From contig NC_083341.1 in the NCBI RefSeq assembly GCF_019175385.1, positions 63,397,800-63,461,799 on the forward strand: a stretch of DNA of 64,000 nucleotides. The letters are read 5' to 3'. The stretch is from Lycium barbarum (Eukaryota; Streptophyta; Magnoliopsida; Solanales; Solanaceae). The notes under the pieces are model-generated. The model was not told where the DNA came from. It saw only the letters and a list, made by a program, of their open reading frames with translations, and ran no database searches. The first letter of the stretch is position 1; each line of letters opens with the position of its first letter. Shown here piece after piece: positions 59,738-64,000 of the stretch. The position numbers and the translations under genes were made by a program.

Positions 59738-59871
59738 GTTCTCCTCTCTTGAGCCGAGGGTCTTTCGGAAACAGGCACCCTACCTTTCAAAGTGGGGGTT
59801 AGGTCTGCGTACACTCTACCCTCCCCAAACCCTACATGGTGGGATTATACTGTGCTTGTTGTTGTTGTTGT
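59738..59871 (+). mobile_element. TTG-tailed Solanaceae-type SINE (right arm)
   Basis: Body with GGTCTGCGTACACTCTACCC and a TTG-repeat tail, flanked by perfect 15-bp target-site duplications TTGATAAGATAATTT at 59723-59737 and 59872-59886. About 134 bp; no clear tRNA-like head, so probably 5'-truncated. Mirror of the left-arm copy. Confidence 0.75.
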
Positions 59872-61433
59872 TTGATAAGATAATTTCTACAAATATTATA
59901 AATTAAATTGAGTATTTTTACAATTAATATACTTTTGTTAAAATTAACCAAGAAGAGAGTAATACTTTTCCATGGTTTGTTAAAATAAGAAATTTGTATT
60001 TTTTACTCTGTTTAACACAAGGAAAATTGATTGATTAAGTAAATTGGCCATTTCTACCCCTCATTTCCTATTCAGTCAAATTTGTCTTTTTATCATATTT
60101 AATTGAGTCTTAATTTTTATTTGATTTTGAAATTTCCATTAATCGGCTGTAATTAAAATAAATAATTATTAGCCAATTATGGCGACTAGCCTTTTTAATT
60201 AAGGTCTTTGACATAAACCTATTATTTATTATTATTCCTCATTTATTTGACTAATCAGTTTAAAAGGAGGCTAATTTTGAAAATGTCCAATTAATGAATA
60301 TTAATTCAATTTGGCCATTTTTTTAAATTTTTACAAATTGCCCTCACTCTGTGTGTTTATACACGAAAATACATACATTTATACATATACATGTGTGTAA
60401 ATCATGTATACACATTAATAGACCAGGCCCCATTTAATTTCTTTTTAAAATTCAACCGGGCCCAACCCATTAAGAGGTTAACCCGGCCCGTCTCATGAAT
60501 TAAAGAGGGAGTCCCACCCTTTTACTCATTTTTGCTCGACCAAATGACCCTTAAGCGAGAAAGGGTTTCCTCTTAAGGAAACCCTAGAGCCGTCAAGTCC
60601 CTCCTCTCCTCTATCCTCGTCATTGTTGCCTCAAATGGCAAAAATACAAATATGGGCAGTCTCATACAGGCCTTGTAAGGCCAAGAGGGGAAAAGCAATT
60701 AATGTTTTTGACACCTAATTTTTGACCTCCCATAATTTATTTTAATTGCTCAAAGTACTTGAATATTAAATGGGGTAACATATGTTTTCTTTTAGAAAAT
60801 CAAGATGATTTTATTAACTATGCAGATAATATTTTATCTTTACTGTTTAGTAAAGTAATTTCTATAATAAATCATTTGAAAATTATTTCACAACAATTAA
60901 TGATGCATTTAACTAATTTCAACCAGAAAATAGTGTAAAATAGCTATTTATTTAATTGTGCAATTATCAAAAATTAATCAGCAAATATTTACCCCATTTT
61001 TATTCAAGGAAATTGATTGATTGAAATAAATAATTATATTTACCCCCAAAATTTTATTTCTTCATACTCCATTTATATGGGAAATTCTCAAATTAATTAT
61101 AATTAATTTAGATGATTAATTGTGGTTATATTTGTAAATTGCTTATTATATGTTTAATCATAGCTACAATTGAAATAATCAATTAGTTAGTCAAATAGGG
61201 ACACAATTGAAAATAACAAAATTCATGTTTTAATTCAATTATGGCCATGCCTGTAAATTCAATTTTTTGTGAAAAACAGTCGTGTTTTTAAATTAACTGG
61301 TTGTTTAGTTTCAATTTAACTACCTTTGATTGTTTTTTTTACCGAACCATTAATTTCCATTTTTGTCCCTTATATATATGCATTAGTATATGTGTGTGTG
61401 TGTGTGTATAGGATATTTATACGTATGATATAC

Positions 61434-61435
<2 letters not shown>

Positions 61436-61486
<51 letters not shown>
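61436..61486. repeat. (AT)n microsatellite
   Basis: Pure TA dinucleotide run, preceded by a short (TG)n run near 61390-61407. Confidence 0.85.
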
Positions 61487-62072
61487 CAGATTCGGGCTGC
61501 GCATTTCAAAAGGACCGAGTCCAGCCCAACAAGGGCCAGACCCGGCCAAATTCGCAAATAAGAGAAAAGGGAAAAAGCCCCTTTTCCATTTCAACACACA
61601 AACGACCCTTTAGGCGTCTCTCTTCCCTCCCCCTTCCCCAAACCCTAGTGCCGCCCCTCTTCTCTTTCTCTCTCCTCTCGTCATCAGTGCCATTTTTAGC
61701 AAAATTGCATATGTACGGTGCTTTTCCAAGTCTGGTGTAGCTGGATTGAGCGAAGCATTAAATGTCCCACTCATTTTCGCCTAACCCCACCCAAACATGG
61801 TATCATCCCTCTATTCTCTTCACCTTTTTCCATTTCAACGGTAATATATCTATAAGTCTTTAATTATTTTTGGTTGTTTGTGGTTTTGAATAAATGAATC
61901 TCATTGGTTCAAGAAGAATCGAATGGATCGACCATTTGAGGGCAAAATCCAATCCTCCATGCTTTATTTTACTTGAATCGTGGCCGTTGAGGCCTGAATT
62001 TAAACTTGGTTCACAAAATTTGCACCTTGTCCAACATCGATGGAAATTGAGATTTTCACTTCAATTTGGGGC

Positions 62073-62080
62073 TATAAATA
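62073..62080 (+). promoter_or_regulatory. TATA box
   Basis: TATAAATA in the context GGGGCTATAAATAGAACCCC is a strong plant TATA box. Transcription would start near 62105. Because no gene follows, it fits a U3/R junction of an LTR better than a host promoter. Confidence 0.55.
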
Positions 62081-62441
62081 GAACCCCTAGATTACATTGT
62101 TTGGCAACCTTGAACGCCCTTGATTGAGTATTCTGATATACTCACCCAAGTTACTCGAAATACCTAAATTTTAGAGCATTCTAGCTTTATAATTTTAAGA
62201 GTTTGAGGTAGTTAATCTTAAAAATTTATTTGTTGTTCTTGTGAGGATTTGTAGTTGGTTTTGATTGGGGAAACAAGCTCTCCAAGTCCAACTCTCCAAC
62301 AGGCTGCACTTAAAAAATGTAATACTCTATTCCCTTTTATATTTTTCTGCATTTTTTTATATGATTTTGTGCTTTATTTTCTGCTTAATTTTGTTTTATC
62401 ATGTCCATCTTTAGATTAGTTCAGTTAGGTGCTTAGTATTT

Positions 62442-62507
62442 AGGCTTTGTTTAGTTTAGTGACCATGCTTAGTAAGGCTTTGTTTAGTTTAGTGACCATG
62501 CTTAGTA
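62442..62507. repeat. 33-bp perfect tandem duplication
   Basis: The unit AGGCTTTGTTTAGTTTAGTG plus ACCATGCTTAGTA occurs twice without spacer (62442-62474, 62475-62507). Confidence 0.9.
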
Positions 62508-63935
62508 TAGTTTAATCTTATTACTTGTTTAGCATAACATTCATGACTAGCACAGTTATCACGTTCAGTTAAGACTCAGTTTGTTTATCCAATTCTAAGT
62601 ATAATGTTAATTTCTTATTTAGTCTAGTGGACATATTACTGAGAGGCCAATCTCCTGCTACTGTGTTAAGCCTTGGTTGTCACTTTATTTGAAAGCAGAG
62701 TTGATTTTTATCTTTCTGTCTTGTTTATTTGCTATAATTTTGAATGTAGGGTCAGCCCTCTCCCATCTTCCATACTCAGCTTGTTTGTTGTCATTACAGT
62801 ATGCATATCCTGTTTTGTGTGCTCAGTTTGGTATCTTCATGTGAGATGAGAAGTGTATATTTTGTCCTTCTGTTTAACTCATGTTGCTTCTGTGGGTAGT
62901 GTGATACTACTTTCCCACCTATTTGTTTGGTTTAGCCATTGTTATGTCTAATGCTTGCTTTCTAGTTGATTATCTAGCCCCATCCTGATTAGACTACAAT
63001 ATTGGACCCTGCTACTTCATTAACATAACCTTGTATGTTTGTCTAAAACTGTTGGATTCATTTGGTCTGTTTCAGTATGACTATCATTTTGATTAGTTCC
63101 TTGGTTTTGTGTAGTTGACTCACCATATTTGGTTGTATGGGTGACTTATAAGGCCTATTAGTTAGTACATCATGCTTGGCCATAAGATTGCTCTGTTTGT
63201 TTGTCCATATTATCATGCCTAGTCCAAAACTTGTATTGTTTGAATGCAACTTGGATGCCTTGTTGTGTTCTGTATGCTACTATGGAATGTTAATATATTT
63301 TGTCTAAGATGGGTACACGTTTGTGCACTACAAAGTGATTTCCATTTGATTCTGCCTAGGCATTGACACTATAGTATACTTAGTATAAAAGGTTGTGTAT
63401 CTCTAAAAGTGCTAGCCTCTCTTGTGGGATCCTGAACATGCCTAAATATTACAAGTTTTAAGTATAAGAGTTCTTTATGCCCCTGTGTGCAAATGTGCTT
63501 CATTTCTGCCTAAGTCTAAGTGTCTACATGTGTGTATTGTACGTATACTCTAGTCGAATACCTTAGAAAGGAGGTTAGTTTGGTCATTATAGATCAAGAT
63601 TTAACCCTCCCCGATGTTAACAATGCCTGGGATTCCTAGAAATCCCTTGGAACTTGTGCAACATCGGGAAGACGAGGGCAAGAGCTTTTTGTTATTGACC
63701 CTATATGCATCCTCATAGAGATGTATACCACTGTATACTGTAGTATACACTGCGTGTATGCCTGCTATTAGTCCTCTTGGAATTTCAATATTTGATTATT
63801 GGGCCCGAAGTCTATTGTTGTTAACACTCTGATTTACTTGGTGTATATTGTTATGTGTACAAGTTATTAATGTTTTACCCTTTTTTTTATTTTGAAAACC
63901 TCTCGCTGCATTTCCGGGTCCTTCTCTTCCATACA

Positions 63936-63959
63936 GGAATTGGGTTGTGGCCCAATTCC
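63936..63959. other. Perfect 9-bp stem hairpin
   Basis: GGAATTGGG, loop TTGTGG, CCCAATTCC. It lies about 40 bp from the window end; its role is unknown. Confidence 0.6.
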
Positions 63960-64000
63960 AAAGCTGATTGTGGCTGAGTACGCATATGTAAGGGAAGCTA

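Larger units (their letters stand above)
59511..60702 (+). repeat. Truncated LTR-like segment with SINE insertion (right arm)
   Basis: It starts TGTTGACACATAATTTTTG. Its order of features (AT-rich stretch, TATATA/CACA-rich stretch, GGCCCGGCCC-like words, an AAACCCTAG stretch, then a CTCTC-rich stretch and a G-C-C-A-rich end) is repeated by the sequence that starts at 60703. It therefore looks like a truncated relative of that LTR. Tat/Ogre affiliation is a guess from the LTR start. Confidence 0.45.
48190..60858 (-). repeat. Right arm of the 25.3-kb inverted repeat
   Basis: Reverse complement of 35529-48189 with only scattered single-base differences, a variable (AT)n tract, and one denser patch near 50690-50860. 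There is no spacer at the centre. The mirror image ends at 60858 only because the left partner stops at the gap. Confidence 0.95.
60703..64000 (+). repeat. Long LTR-like non-coding sequence running out of the window
   Basis: It starts TGTTTTTGACACCTAATTTT. The first 156 bp belong to the palindrome; from 60859 the sequence is single-copy in this window. It is AT-rich, with (TG)n near 61390 and (AT)n at 61436-61486, a GGCCAGACCCGGCC and AAACCCTAG region to 61690, a TATA box at 62073, then T-rich sequence without genes, a 33-bp tandem duplication (62442-62507) and a hairpin at 63936-63959. No LTR end, primer site or coding region was found up to 64000, so the LTR reading is tentative. Short open frames here have no recognisable domain. 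Confidence 0.4.

Noticed and set aside
61326..61613. Open frame of Tyr-Ile repeats
   Set aside because: It is a translation of the (AT)n microsatellite.
61894..62127. Possible small host gene after the AAACCCTAG leader-like sequence
   Set aside because: The short frame spans the TATA box, has no domain, and sits in sequence related to the truncated LTR at 59511.

Overview
The window looks like repeat-dense plant heterochromatin. Several features point to the Solanaceae: long-LTR Ty3/gypsy chromoviruses with C-terminal chromodomain-like tails (Tekay/Del style), an initiator-Met-tRNA primer site, a TTG-tailed SINE, and an AT-rich satellite with nucleosome-sized monomers. The lineage and family assignments are recognition, not database hits. 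No host protein-coding gene, tRNA, rRNA or CRISPR array was seen.

Layout: (1) 1-7500 is the 3' part of a gypsy element (copy 1): gag-pol interrupted by one in-frame TGA, a polypurine tract and a 3062-bp 3' LTR. (2) 7501-23730 is about 100 tandem copies of a 162-bp satellite, with a 14-monomer higher-order period visible at the left end. (3) 23731-35028 is a second, nearly identical element (copy 2) with 5' LTR, PBS, gag-pol and 3' LTR. It runs into a gap of exactly 500 N (35029-35528). The 5 bases after copy 1 and the 5 bases before copy 2 are the same (GTTCC), and the satellite monomers on the two sides read as one interrupted array position. The two copies therefore look like one insertion seen twice.

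(4) 35529-60858 is a spacerless inverted repeat of about 25.3 kb, centred between 48189 and 48190. Each arm holds, from the outside in: pieces of AT-rich LTRs that may be Tat/Ogre-like, carrying a SINE with target-site duplications; a decayed gypsy with a long LTR; and, nested in that LTR, a second gypsy family (5' LTR about 2.55 kb, pseudogenised gag-pol). The centre lies 56 bp into this element's 3' LTR. (5) 60859-64000 is single-copy here and continues an LTR-like sequence with a TATA box.

The retroelements supply all recognisable coding capacity: gag with zinc knuckles, protease, reverse transcriptase, RNase H, integrase and chromodomain-like tail. Every copy is broken. Much of the large-scale structure (identical flanks, hybrid satellite monomers, the fold-back beside a fixed-size gap, homopolymer indels near the contig end) could be assembly artefact and should be tested with raw long reads first. 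The best biological lead is a chain of stem-loops near the 3' end of the LTRs. It is conserved between the two gypsy families, with compensatory base changes.
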